DNA of 64,000 nt from Methylobacterium gnaphalii (lineage in GTDB: Bacteria > Pseudomonadota > Alphaproteobacteria > Rhizobiales > Beijerinckiaceae). A program made the translations under genes and the position numbers. The notes beneath the pieces were generated by a model that was given only the letters and a program-made list of their open reading frames with translations, was not told the origin of the DNA and did not search any database. Positions 44,328 through 52,936 of this stretch are shown piece after piece. The stretch lies in contig NZ_BJZV01000016.1 of NCBI RefSeq assembly GCF_007992215.1, forward strand, positions 52,227-116,226. Direction: 5' to 3'. Each line of letters begins with the position of its first letter. The stretch's first letter is position 1.

Positions 44328-45192
44328 GGCGCTCTCCATGATCCTACGATCTAGAGAAACAGGCCTGAGACGCCAGCCGATCCATTGTACCTCGGCCTAT
44401 CTCTTCCCGCTCTGAATGACTGCGGCTTCATCGGCGCTGCCGGCAAGTCCCGAGGTAGCGGCGCGGCACTCTCAAGATCGACGAAACAGATGCCCCGTCG
44501 CGGGGCGTATTTCGGCAGCCGCTTGGCGGCGCGCCCACGCTCTGGTTGTCTGCCACGCATGACGTTCTGCGAGGCCGTTCCTCTCCCCGATGGCCTCGGC
44601 CGCTCGCCTGCGGCGCTCAGGGAGTACAAGTCTTACCGGCGCTGCCCTTCGGATCCCGAGGCGAGGTACGCCAACACCCCACTTTCAAGCGAAAGATCCC
44701 AGTCTGGTCGACGATCTCCCGCTCGTTCCCAGAGCAGGTGATGCTGATGCGATAACGAGTTCTCAGTGTCAGTAGAGCGGATTGCACGATGACGAGCGAG
44801 ACGTTTCGGCACTTCCTGGTCATCCGCTTCCCAGTGTCGTCTGCACTATCTAGCTCTGGCGTTTTCTCCTCAAAAAGCCCGCAAAAATGGCATCATGCCA
44901 AGTATATTGGCAATAGAGAGCAAAAATCCAGAATTTGCGCAAGCATATGTGAGCCTGGTAAGCTGTTGTCTAGAATATATATGTGTCAATTTTGCATCAC
45001 TAACTTATATTTTAGCGACAAGGTGACGCATGAGCACCTGAGTATATTATGGCGAAAACGTGATCAGGTCGAATTTAAGAGAAAATTTCGCAACCCTTTT
45101 GGCGTCGCAGCAATTCAGTGGGCATCGCACAAGCCCGATCAGTGCGCCGCCGGCCCTAGCCCTGGGCTGGCACAGACCCGTCTTTTACGGAG
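44328..45192. other. Long intergenic region with AT-rich half before the EPS operon
   Basis: About 865 bases. The first half is GC-rich with no supported gene. From about 44860 to 45060 the DNA is AT-rich with short runs (atatatatgtgtcaat; ttatattttagcgaca; gtatattatggcg), an unusual composition here. It probably carries the promoter and regulator sites of the exopolysaccharide operon starting at 45193. Confidence 0.5.
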
Positions 45193-46908
45193 ATGGCCTT
45201 GTCTCAGCCTACCCTCTTGCCTGCGACTGCGCACCGTCATGGTCGGCTTGTCCGCGTGTCGAGCGTCGGCCTCGCTTCGGTACTCGCGCTCCTGATCGGC
45301 ACATCGGTTCTGCCGCCCATCATTGCGGACCAATCCGACCGTGCTGTCGTCAATGCACCGGTGACGCTCCTCACTGCTCCGATTGCCGGTGATATCGCGG
45401 CGATCCCCGTCTCGGCTGGGGAGAGTGTCGAGCCTGGGTCGCTAGTAGCCCGGATTAGTAATGACCGCCTCGACCGCTCTACGGCGATCCAGCTCGCTGG
45501 GCGTGTATCCGAACTCCGCGAGCGCGCGCTCGCCGCCGAGAACAAGCGCCGTTCGAACGAAGCGTATCTCGCCGCCCTCGATCAGGCGATCCGCGAGCAA
45601 TCCGCGCAGCTGTCGCAAGTGCTGCGTGCGCAAGTCGAGGAGTTGAGGGCCAAGATCGCCTCAGCCGTTGCCTCGGGAGAGGAGAAGAAGGTGCTGATGG
45701 ATCGCCAGACTGGTATGGTCGCCCGCGACGTGGCGAGCCCCGACATGGTTAAGTCCACTACCCAGGCCTACAACGCCGCCCTGCAGGAGAAGCGGGCCGC
45801 CGAGGCCAAGCTCAGCCAAAAGACCGTTCAACTCGACGGCCTTGCACACGGACTCTACGCGGGCGACGAACTTCGCAACCTCGCTGACCTGTCGCAGAAG
45901 CGGCTTTCAATCACCTACGACACCCAGCGCCTCGCCATTGAGGAGAAGGAGCTGAAGGCCGCTATGGTCGACCAGCAGGCACTCCTCACACGCGAGGAGC
46001 AACGCCTCGATAAGCTCGCCGCTACCGAGATTAAGGCCGCCACCAAGGGCGTCGTCTTCAGCCTCAACGCCACGGGCGGGCGGCACGTCGGCGCCGGCGA
46101 CAGCCTCGCTTCGGTGGTCGACTGCGAGCGTAGCTTCGTCGTCGCGATCTTCTCCTACCGCCAGGGCCAGAACCTGCAGGTGGGAAGCCCGGTGACGATC
46201 TCAGGCGAGCCAAGCGGCCCGCGCCCGGGGGTCGTCACCGAAATCCTACCCAAGACGAGCGACACGGTTGACGCGACTTACGCCGTGCCCTTTCCGCAGA
46301 CCGAGCGGCGTGAACTCTACGTTCTGGTCAAGCCAAAGGCCCTCGCAATCCCTGCCGCTGACACTGGCGCGACCAAGAACGCAGCCAAGAACCTAGCGGA
46401 GGCAGCCTGCGGCGTTGGCCGCTGGGTAACCGTGACCCGCGAACCGGGCTGGGTGCCCTCGACCTCGGTCGTCTGGCACGAACTTCAGGATGGCGCGACA
46501 GGTCTCGTGTCGAGGGCAGCCTCGGCCGCGCCGGGCCTTGTCGAGGGTCTAGTGAGCCATGCGCAGACGGCGGTCGCCTCCGCCGCCGAGACTCTGAGGC
46601 AACTGGCTGCCTCCTCGGAAAGGAAGGTGGCCGAGCCCGATGCAAACCGCGCCTCGGCCGTTCCGCCGACGCGACCTGCGCCGGCAACGACCGCCGCGAT
46701 CGATCCCCCGAAGGTCCCAGCGCTCGTATCCTCACCCGCGCCGGTTCAGGCAACACCTTCGTCTCCGGCGAGCGTCCCGGTGCCGGCCGCCGAAACTGCC
46801 CCGGGCCGGCGCATCGCAGCGCCACCCCTGCCACCGATGCGGCCCGACGCGCTGCGTGGCGAGGCCCCCGACCGGGCGCTTCGCCCTTCGGTCGAGGCAA
46901 GCAACTGA
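45193..46908 (+). CDS. HlyD-like membrane-fusion protein with long Pro/Ala tail (exopolysaccharide operon)
   Basis: A 571-residue inner-membrane anchored protein. One N-terminal helix (GLASVLALLIGTSVLPPIIA) is followed by a biotinyl-lipoyl-like HlyD/EmrA core (TAPIAGDIAAIPVSAGESVE, lipoyl half-motif), a long coiled coil (about residues 95-260: RVSELRERALAAENKRRSNE, ELKAAMVDQQALLTREEQRL) and the second lipoyl half (IKAATKGVVFSLNATGGRHV). Residues 430-571 are a Pro/Ala-rich periplasmic tail. Comparable to BgsB of S. meliloti mixed-linkage glucan export (inference from architecture). It overlaps the next gene by four bases. Confidence 0.82.
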   Translation: MALSQPTLLPATAHRHGRLVRVSSVGLASVLALLIGTSVLPPIIADQSDRAVVNAPVTLLTAPIAGDIAAIPVSAGESVEPGSLVARISNDRLDRSTAIQLAGRVSELRERALAAENKRRSNEAYLAALDQAIREQSAQLSQVLRAQVEELRAKIASAVASGEEKKVLMDRQTGMVARDVASPDMVKSTTQAYNAALQEKRAAEAKLSQKTVQLDGLAHGLYAGDELRNLADLSQKRLSITYDTQRLAIEEKELKAAMVDQQALLTREEQRLDKLAATEIKAATKGVVFSLNATGGRHVGAGDSLASVVDCERSFVVAIFSYRQGQNLQVGSPVTISGEPSGPRPGVVTEILPKTSDTVDATYAVPFPQTERRELYVLVKPKALAIPAADTGATKNAAKNLAEAACGVGRWVTVTREPGWVPSTSVVWHELQDGATGLVSRAASAAPGLVEGLVSHAQTAVASAAETLRQLAASSERKVAEPDANRASAVPPTRPAPATTAAIDPPKVPALVSSPAPVQATPSSPASVPVPAAETAPGRRIAAPPLPPMRPDALRGEAPDRALRPSVEASN

Positions 46909-48122
46909 GGGCTGCCCTGGCGGCGCTCGCCCTCGGCCTCGGATTATCGGCGCCCGCGCACGCGGCCGACGATCTCGGGCTGAGCCTGTGCCGCGCCCTG
47001 TCTGCCGCTGTCGATAGGACAGCACCGGACGGGGGGCCAGTCTTCCTGGCGAGCTACGAGCCGGGGCCAAACGAGGGGCAAGTGCCCCAGCCCCTGCGCA
47101 ACGCAGCCTTCGCCTACGACAATGCGCTTGCCGCGACCGCCCTACAGGCTTGCGGGGACCTGCCCCGCGCCCGTCAGATCGGCGAGGCATTCCTCGCCGC
47201 GATCGAAAGCGATCGGACCTTCAAGGACGGGCGGGTGCGCAACGCTTACCGCGCCGGCCCCCTGCGCACGCCGCCAGTGCTGCTTCCCGGCTGGTGGGAC
47301 GAGGCAGCCAGCCTCTGGTCGGAGGATCGCTACCAAGTGAGCACCGCGACCGGCAACGTCGCCTGGGTCGGGCTCGCCCTCGTCAATCTCGGTGCAGCGA
47401 CGCACGACGCGCGCTTCGCGGCCGGCGCCCAACGGCTGACCGACTGGATCCGGTCGCGCACGACCCGCCTAGATGCACCAGGCTTCACGGGCGGGCTCGA
47501 CGGCTATGACCCGCAGCAGGGCTCAATCACCTGGGCCTCGACCGAGCACAACCTTGACATCGTCGCCCTGGGACGCCGCCTTGGTACGCCCGAGGGTCGG
47601 ACGGTTGCGGCCTCGGGCCGCACGTTTCTCGACGCCGCCTTTGATGCGCGCACGGGCTGCTTTCGGATGGGGACCGATCCACAGGGGCGCATGCGTGGAA
47701 TCGAGGCGCTGGCCCTCGACACGCAGCTCTGGCCGCTCCTTGGGGTCGCCGACCCGCCGCAGGCGTGGCGCCGCTCGCTCGCCTGCGCGAACGACCGCCT
47801 GAATGTGCCCGGCGGGTTCGACTTCAACAACGACCGCGACGGGCTGTGGATCGAGGGCACCGCGCAGGCGGCACTTGCCTTCCGCTGGGCAGGGGACGCT
47901 CCCCGGGCCGACGCGCTCCTTCGAACGCTTTCTGGCCAGCGCGCGCCCTCGGGCTGGCTCTACGCTACGCGCGAAGCAAGGCTGACGACCGGCCTGCAGA
48001 TTGGGCCGGCGAGCACAAGCGACGACTTCTTCTACTTCCGCCGTCCGCATCTCGGTGCGACCGCCTGGGCCGCCCTCGCGGCGCTCGGTTTCAACCCCTT
48101 CGCCGGAAGCCCTCTGCGATGA
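46905..48122 (+). CDS. Exported alpha/alpha-barrel (glycoside hydrolase-like) protein, CTG start
   Basis: A 405-residue protein whose best frame has no ATG, GTG or TTG until 47082. From CTG at 46905-46907, however, it begins with a clear signal peptide (RAALAALALGLGLSAPAHAA followed by DD). The CTG overlaps the upstream stop as CTGA and is preceded by GAGG (46894-46897), spacing 7. The body is repeated helical: NAAFAYDNALAATALQACGD, GWWDEAASLWSEDRYQVSTA, GNVAWVGLALVNLG, WASTEHNLDIVALGRRLG, DFNNDRDGLWIEGTAQAALA. This resembles six-hairpin glycoside hydrolase/epimerase folds; acidic residues suit catalysis but the reaction is unknown. It probably trims or releases the polysaccharide. ATGA coupling to the synthase. 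Confidence 0.75.
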   Translation: MRAALAALALGLGLSAPAHAADDLGLSLCRALSAAVDRTAPDGGPVFLASYEPGPNEGQVPQPLRNAAFAYDNALAATALQACGDLPRARQIGEAFLAAIESDRTFKDGRVRNAYRAGPLRTPPVLLPGWWDEAASLWSEDRYQVSTATGNVAWVGLALVNLGAATHDARFAAGAQRLTDWIRSRTTRLDAPGFTGGLDGYDPQQGSITWASTEHNLDIVALGRRLGTPEGRTVAASGRTFLDAAFDARTGCFRMGTDPQGRMRGIEALALDTQLWPLLGVADPPQAWRRSLACANDRLNVPGGFDFNNDRDGLWIEGTAQAALAFRWAGDAPRADALLRTLSGQRAPSGWLYATREARLTTGLQIGPASTSDDFFYFRRPHLGATAWAALAALGFNPFAGSPLR

Positions 48123-50074
48123 TGTTCCCAGCTCCCGGCGACGCGGTTTCCGTGCTCGCGCTCACTCTGTCGATTGCGCTCGGCTTCTTCGCGCTGTCGG
48201 GCATGCTGAGGCCGGAGCGCGCCCTTGACCGTTTCTTGTTCGGCGCCCTTACGGCCACGCTCATTACCACCTACACACGCTGGCGCTGGAACGACACCCT
48301 GCCGCCGCTCGCCTTCGAAGCCGGGGCGCTGTGGGCATACCTGTTCTTCGCCGCCGAGACGGTGGCCGTGGTCTACACATTGCTCTCGGTGGTCATCCTT
48401 CTGCGTTTCAAGGACCGCTCGGCAGAAGCGGACGCCGCCCAGGCCCGCCACGCAGCGAGCGAGCAATGGCCGGCCGTCGACGTCTTCATCTGCAGCTACA
48501 ACGAGCCGCGCGAGGTCGTTGAGAAGTCGATCCTGCCCGCGCTCGCAATCGATTACGGCCCGAAGACCGTCTGGGTCTGCGACGACACTCGCCGCGACTG
48601 GCTGAAAGCCTTCTGCGAGGAAGTCGGCGCGCATTACATCACGCGCTCCGACAATAAGGGCGCCAAGGCCGGCAACCTCAATAATGCATTGGCGCATACC
48701 GCGCAGCGCACCAACGCGTCCCTAATCCTCGTGCTCGACGCGGATTTCGCGCCTCAGCCAAATATCCTCAGGCGCATGGTCGGGCTGTTCGACGACCCGA
48801 AGGCAGCGGTGGTGCAGTCGCCGCAGTTCTTCTTCAACGCCGACCCGATCCAGCACAACCTTGCGGCTTCCGAGAGTTGGGTCGACGACCAGCGAATCTT
48901 CTTTGACGTTTTCCAGCCCGCAAAGGACGCCTGGAACGCTGCCTTCTGCGTCGGCACCTCGTTCATCGTGCGCCGCGATCGGCTCACGGAGATCGGCGGA
49001 TTTCCCGACGCGGCGATCTGCGAGGATCTCAACCTGTCGCTCGGTATGGCGCGCCGGGGCTACGCCACGCATTGGCTGAACGAGCGCTTGAGCATGGGCC
49101 TCTCGGCGGAGGGACTGCCGGAATACATCACGCAACGCACCCGCTGGTGTCTCGGCACGATCCAGATTGCGCTCCTGCGCGACGGCCCCCTGCGCGGGCC
49201 AGGCTATAGCCTCGTCCAGCGTGTCCACTTTCTGCACGGCGTTCTGAACTGGGCCTGCAAGCCCTACATCGTGCTGATGCTGCTGGCGCCTGCCATCTAC
49301 TGGATCGCCGGCCTGCCGGCTTTTGAGGCGGACGTGATGTCCTTCCTGCGCTACGGCGCGCCGCCGCTCTTCGCTTTGTGGGCGTATAGTGGCTGGGTCT
49401 CCCGCTCACGCACCCTGCCAATCTTCATGGAGGTGACGCACGCAATCAGTGCGCTCGCCGTAACCATGACCCTGATTCAGGCGACGTTCCAGCCTTTCGG
49501 CCGGCCCTTCAAGGTCACCGAGAAGGGCGGCGACCGCTCGCAGATGCGTGTTCGCTGGCGGATGGCAGCCGCATTCGGTGGCCTTGCCCTCCTCTCGGCC
49601 TTCAGCATCGTCTGGGCGTTCATCAATCCAAGCGCGCCGTCTGAGATCTCGGACATTGACTACTTCAACCTCGTCTGGGCCGGGGTGGCGATGGTCCTGA
49701 CCTTCATCTGCTTCCTCGTCTGCTTCGAACATCCGCGCGAGGACCTTGCCTTCCGCTACGAGGCCGACGCGATGCTTGAGAGCGGGAAGGTCATGCGACC
49801 CTGTCGCATTGCGACCCTTTCGCCAACCCGAGCGACAATCGTCGGAGCGTGCGAGCCGGCTGTAACAGGCGCGCCGCTCATCCTGCACCTGCCCGGGATC
49901 GGTTCCGTGCGAGCCGTCGTCGACGCGGCCAGCCTCGCACTCGATCCTACGCCTCAGCAGTACCGCGCCTTGATCGTCGCTCTCTACGCGACGCCGCGCG
50001 ACACCATCGCCCGCACCGCCCGCTTCGGACCAGCAGTCGGTGGCCTCGTCCGCCGTGGCCTTGGCCTAAGGTGA
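48119..50074 (+). CDS. Cellulose-synthase-like beta-glucan synthase (GT2)
   Basis: A 651-residue processive glycosyltransferase. Helices flank a cytosolic GT-A domain with VDVFICSYNEPREVVEKSIL (first Asp), VWVCDDTRRDWL, LDADFAPQP (D-x-D), AAICEDLNLSLGMARRGYA (E-D of the TED site) and TQRTRWCLGT (Q-R-x-R-W). About six further helices follow. The last 100 residues (MRPCRIATLSPTRATIVGAC, LHLPGIGSVRAVVDAASLAL) look PilZ-like but lack a clear RxxxR box, so c-di-GMP control is uncertain. Family: cellulose/curdlan/BgsA-type. ATG 48119 overlaps the upstream stop (ATGA). The product polymer is unknown. Confidence 0.9.
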   Translation: MMFPAPGDAVSVLALTLSIALGFFALSGMLRPERALDRFLFGALTATLITTYTRWRWNDTLPPLAFEAGALWAYLFFAAETVAVVYTLLSVVILLRFKDRSAEADAAQARHAASEQWPAVDVFICSYNEPREVVEKSILPALAIDYGPKTVWVCDDTRRDWLKAFCEEVGAHYITRSDNKGAKAGNLNNALAHTAQRTNASLILVLDADFAPQPNILRRMVGLFDDPKAAVVQSPQFFFNADPIQHNLAASESWVDDQRIFFDVFQPAKDAWNAAFCVGTSFIVRRDRLTEIGGFPDAAICEDLNLSLGMARRGYATHWLNERLSMGLSAEGLPEYITQRTRWCLGTIQIALLRDGPLRGPGYSLVQRVHFLHGVLNWACKPYIVLMLLAPAIYWIAGLPAFEADVMSFLRYGAPPLFALWAYSGWVSRSRTLPIFMEVTHAISALAVTMTLIQATFQPFGRPFKVTEKGGDRSQMRVRWRMAAAFGGLALLSAFSIVWAFINPSAPSEISDIDYFNLVWAGVAMVLTFICFLVCFEHPREDLAFRYEADAMLESGKVMRPCRIATLSPTRATIVGACEPAVTGAPLILHLPGIGSVRAVVDAASLALDPTPQQYRALIVALYATPRDTIARTARFGPAVGGLVRRGLGLR

Positions 50075-50891
50075 AACGGCGCGTGCGGGACGACCGATGC
50101 AGGCTCGGCACATGGAGGCGCTTGGACTGAATCTGGCAGAGAAAAATAATTCGATCGGGCCGAAATCCATCCCGGCACTTCAAGAACACCCCGATCCGAA
50201 TTGTTCTCTCACCGCATGGTTCAGACGAAAAATCCCGCGATATATGAACGTTGTCCTAGCACTATGCCGCATTGACCTCGCAGGTCGATGACCTGCCATC
50301 GTGCCGTTTCAGCGAAATCCGCCGATCGCGGCGCAAGCAACCGCGCTGCAGCAGAAAGCGTTCCGAGAAGATTTTCGAAGTTTTTCCGGTACGCCCCGTG
50401 CGTGGACGGCTCTCGCCGCGCGCACACCGGCTGACCGCCGGCTTGACCCGCGTCGGCGCGCCGGTGGGCACTCTCGACGGAAACTGCGCCTGCACAATCA
50501 GCAAAATCACTCGAAAATTTGATAAATGCGAATCTCTTTGCCGAGAGGGGTATCGCTGTAAATATTCGGAACAAGTCACAGCTGGCATCGCTTTGTATAG
50601 GTAACTCGCTCGTTCTAGCGCTGCCTCCACTGGTCGGCAGGGGCCAGGGCGAGGGTGCAGGCCGGGCGAGACAGACGAGTTTTCTCGGCCGATCCTGATC
50701 CACCCGCATTCGGAACCGGTCGAGGCGCAGGCGCGACCGAGATCGGCCCATCGAAGGAACGTGAAAAGCAGCCCGCAACCCGCCTCGACGGCGCTGCGGC
50801 CCGATCACGCTCGCCCCGCACAGGACTGCATCGGTGCTGCCCGCCGGCCTGTGGCCCATGGGATGTGGCACATGCATCAGGAGCCAAGACG
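50075..50891. other. Long non-coding region after the EPS operon
   Basis: About 815 bases without a supported gene. A perfect palindromic hairpin, GCAGGTC-gat-GACCTGC, lies at 50280-50296; the region also holds short AT-rich runs near 50520. The open frames covering it run on both strands without a ribosome-binding site. Confidence 0.4.
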
Positions 50892-51152
50892 ATGTCCTTG
50901 CTAACCTGCATCGTGCTCGGCCTGATTGCCGGCTTCAACGCGACCGGGCTCGCCGATCGCATCGGCCAGGGTCTCGTCGTCGATATCCTGCTCGGCGTCG
51001 TGGGTGCCGTCGTCGGCGGCGTCCTGTTCGACGAGTTCGGGCAGCCCGGCACGTCCGGGGTCAAGCTCGACGGCCTGCTCCTCGCCGTCATCGGCGCGAT
51101 CGTCGTGTCGCCGCTCTCCCACGCCCTGGTGGGGCGCCGCCGCGTCGTCTGA
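50892..51152 (+). CDS. GlsB/YeaQ/YmgE-family stress membrane protein
   Basis: An 86-residue protein with three glycine-rich helices: LLTCIVLGLIAGFNATGLAD, VVDILLGVVGAVVGGVLFDE and DGLLLAVIGAIVVSPLSHAL. This is the transglycosylase-associated protein (GlsB) fold, small inner-membrane proteins induced by stress. The ATG 50892 begins the family sequence; an upstream in-frame extension is unlike it. It is 47 bp upstream of a larger membrane gene. Confidence 0.88.
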   Translation: MSLLTCIVLGLIAGFNATGLADRIGQGLVVDILLGVVGAVVGGVLFDEFGQPGTSGVKLDGLLLAVIGAIVVSPLSHALVGRRRVV

Positions 51153-51199
51153 GCCGCTCCCGCCTTTCCCACGCTCGATCCGCAATCCAGGAGCCTTCC

Positions 51200-52186
51200 A
51201 TGGCCGTCGGCACTCAAAGCACGCCCAGCACCACGCCTTCAGGTCCCGGCCGCCCGCCGGGCGACCGCGACCTGCCGCAGGCCAGTAGGATCACTCCGGC
51301 CGAGGACATGCGCACCATTGCCCTCCATCAGGTCTCCTGGGGGGCCGTCTTCGCCGGCGCCACCGCGGCGCTGGTGTTGCAGGTCATCCTGAACATGCTC
51401 GGCCTCGGCGTCGGCCTCTCGACGGTCGATCCGGCGGGGGACGGCACGCCGGGGGCCAGCTCGCTCGGGCTGGGCGCCGGCCTGTGGTGGGTCGTCTCCG
51501 GCATCCTCGCCTCGGCGGCCGGCGGCTATCTCGCCGGGCGGCTGTCGGGCAAGCCGTCGCCCACCACCGCCGGCTACCACGGCCTGATCTCCTGGGCGGT
51601 GGCGACCCTGGTGATCTTCTATATGCTGTCCTCGGCCGTGAGCGGCCTCGTCGGCGGGGTCTTCAACACCGCCTCCGGCGCGGCTGGTGGGCTCGGCAGG
51701 GCGGCCGGCGGCTCGATCCAAACCGTAGCGCAGACCGCGGCCCCGTCGCTGAGCAAGATCTCCGACCCCTTCTCCGGTATCGAGAACCGAGTCCGCAGCG
51801 GCGCCAACGGCCAGGATCCGGCCGCGCTCAAGGACGCCGCCGTCAGCGCCATGCGCGCCGCTGTGACGGGCGACGACGCCCAGCAGTCCGAGGCGACCGA
51901 GAGGGCTGCGCAGGCGCTCGCCAAGGCGCAGAACATCCCGGTCGAGCAGGCCCGGACCCAGGTCCAGCAGTACAGCCAGCAGTTCAAGGACGCGGCGGCC
52001 AAGGCCAAGGAGCAGGCCAAGCAGGCCGCCGACGCCACCGCCCGCGCGGCCTCGCAAGCCGCGCTCTACGGCGCCCTGGCGCTGATCCTCGGCGGGCTGG
52101 CCGCCTACTTCGGCGGCCGCGGCGCGGCCGTCGATCCGACCGTCACGCGCACCACCGGCACGACGGCCGCACAGCGCCGCGCCTGA
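51200..52186 (+). CDS. Membrane protein with periplasmic/cytosolic helical domain (PhnA-like)
   Basis: A 328-residue protein. Three hydrophobic segments near the N-terminus (GAVFAGATAALVLQVILNML, LWWVVSGILASAAGGYLAGR, VATLVIFYMLSSAVSGLVGG), then about 120 residues of charged alanine-rich helix (ATERAAQALAKAQNIPVEQA, KDAAAKAKEQAKQAADATAR) and a last membrane helix (LYGALALILGGLAAYFGGR). Such proteins are annotated 'PhnA-like' with no known function. AGGAG box 7 bases before ATG 51200; a shared unit with the GlsB gene is likely. Confidence 0.75.
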   Translation: MAVGTQSTPSTTPSGPGRPPGDRDLPQASRITPAEDMRTIALHQVSWGAVFAGATAALVLQVILNMLGLGVGLSTVDPAGDGTPGASSLGLGAGLWWVVSGILASAAGGYLAGRLSGKPSPTTAGYHGLISWAVATLVIFYMLSSAVSGLVGGVFNTASGAAGGLGRAAGGSIQTVAQTAAPSLSKISDPFSGIENRVRSGANGQDPAALKDAAVSAMRAAVTGDDAQQSEATERAAQALAKAQNIPVEQARTQVQQYSQQFKDAAAKAKEQAKQAADATARAASQAALYGALALILGGLAAYFGGRGAAVDPTVTRTTGTTAAQRRA

Positions 52187-52205
52187 TCGCGTCCCGCGAC
52201 CGACG

Positions 52206-52235
52206 CCCCCCGCTTCGGCACGACGAAGCGGGGGG
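52206..52235 (+). terminator. Strong GC hairpin after the membrane-protein gene
   Basis: Twelve bases CCCCCCGCTTCG (52206-52217) pair perfectly with CGAAGCGGGGGG (52224-52235) around a six-base loop, 20 bp after the stop at 52186. There is no U run (a G run follows), so it could terminate only in part or act by stalling. Confidence 0.6.
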
Positions 52236-52281
52236 GGGGCGTGGGCAGGCGCCCGTTTCGTCTACTGCCTGGAGATCGACC

Positions 52282-52863
52282 ATGCCGATCGTGAGAAGAC
52301 TGATCCTGGCCGTGCCGGTCTGCCTGCTCGCCCAGGCCGCTCCAATTCATGCACAGGGGGCCGGCGGCCCGGAGACGGGCCGACCGGCGAACCTCTGCCA
52401 GGAACTCGTCGCCTTCGTGCGTCAGCCGGAGGCGGGTGCGAAGGCAGCCGAGACCCCACCGAGCCTGGCAACCGCCGTGTCGGCCAAGAACAGCGGCGAC
52501 CCGTCGGCGAAGCCCGCCGCGGAGAACACGCCGCAGGCCAGTTCCGGGCAGAGCGGCCAGATCACGGCCTCGGGGCCCGGTGCCGCCGGTCCGCAGGGTC
52601 GGGCGCAGAACCAGTCGGCGCCCGCAGGCTCTACCGCGACCGCATTGGGGCCGGAGCGGAGCGGGTCGTCCACGCACCCGGATCCATCGAAGCCTTCCGC
52701 CGAGAACGTGACCCGGATCGAGGCCGCCGCTCGAACCAACGATCTCACCGGCTGCCGGGCGATCGCGCAGACCATGCGCCGTGCCGGCATCGTCATGCCG
52801 GCCCCCCTCCTTGCCCTCGCGGCGATGGCACCGCGGCTCATGGAACGCGCCTCTCCACCGTAG
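52282..52863 (+). CDS. Secreted disordered protein of unknown function
   Basis: A 193-residue exported protein: signal peptide PIVRRLILAVPVCLLAQAAP ending IHAQ, then two possible structured segments (ANLCQELVAFVRQPEAGAKA; NVTRIEAAARTNDLTGCRAI AQTMRRAG split by a long Ala/Ser/Gly/Pro-rich middle). Two cysteines (LCQEL and GCRAI) could bridge. No family is recognised. GGAG box at 52271-52274. Confidence 0.65.
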   Translation: MPIVRRLILAVPVCLLAQAAPIHAQGAGGPETGRPANLCQELVAFVRQPEAGAKAAETPPSLATAVSAKNSGDPSAKPAAENTPQASSGQSGQITASGPGAAGPQGRAQNQSAPAGSTATALGPERSGSSTHPDPSKPSAENVTRIEAAARTNDLTGCRAIAQTMRRAGIVMPAPLLALAAMAPRLMERASPP

Positions 52864-52936
52864 CAGACCCATGGCTCCGTCACGGTCCGCTCGCAGGGCC
52901 CGGAAGCCTCTTACCCGTCGCACAGGATCACCGCTC

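Noticed and set aside
44351..44629. Minus frame of 92 codons upstream of the dodecin gene
   Set aside because: Arginine/proline-rich shadow sequence, no family, no start signal.
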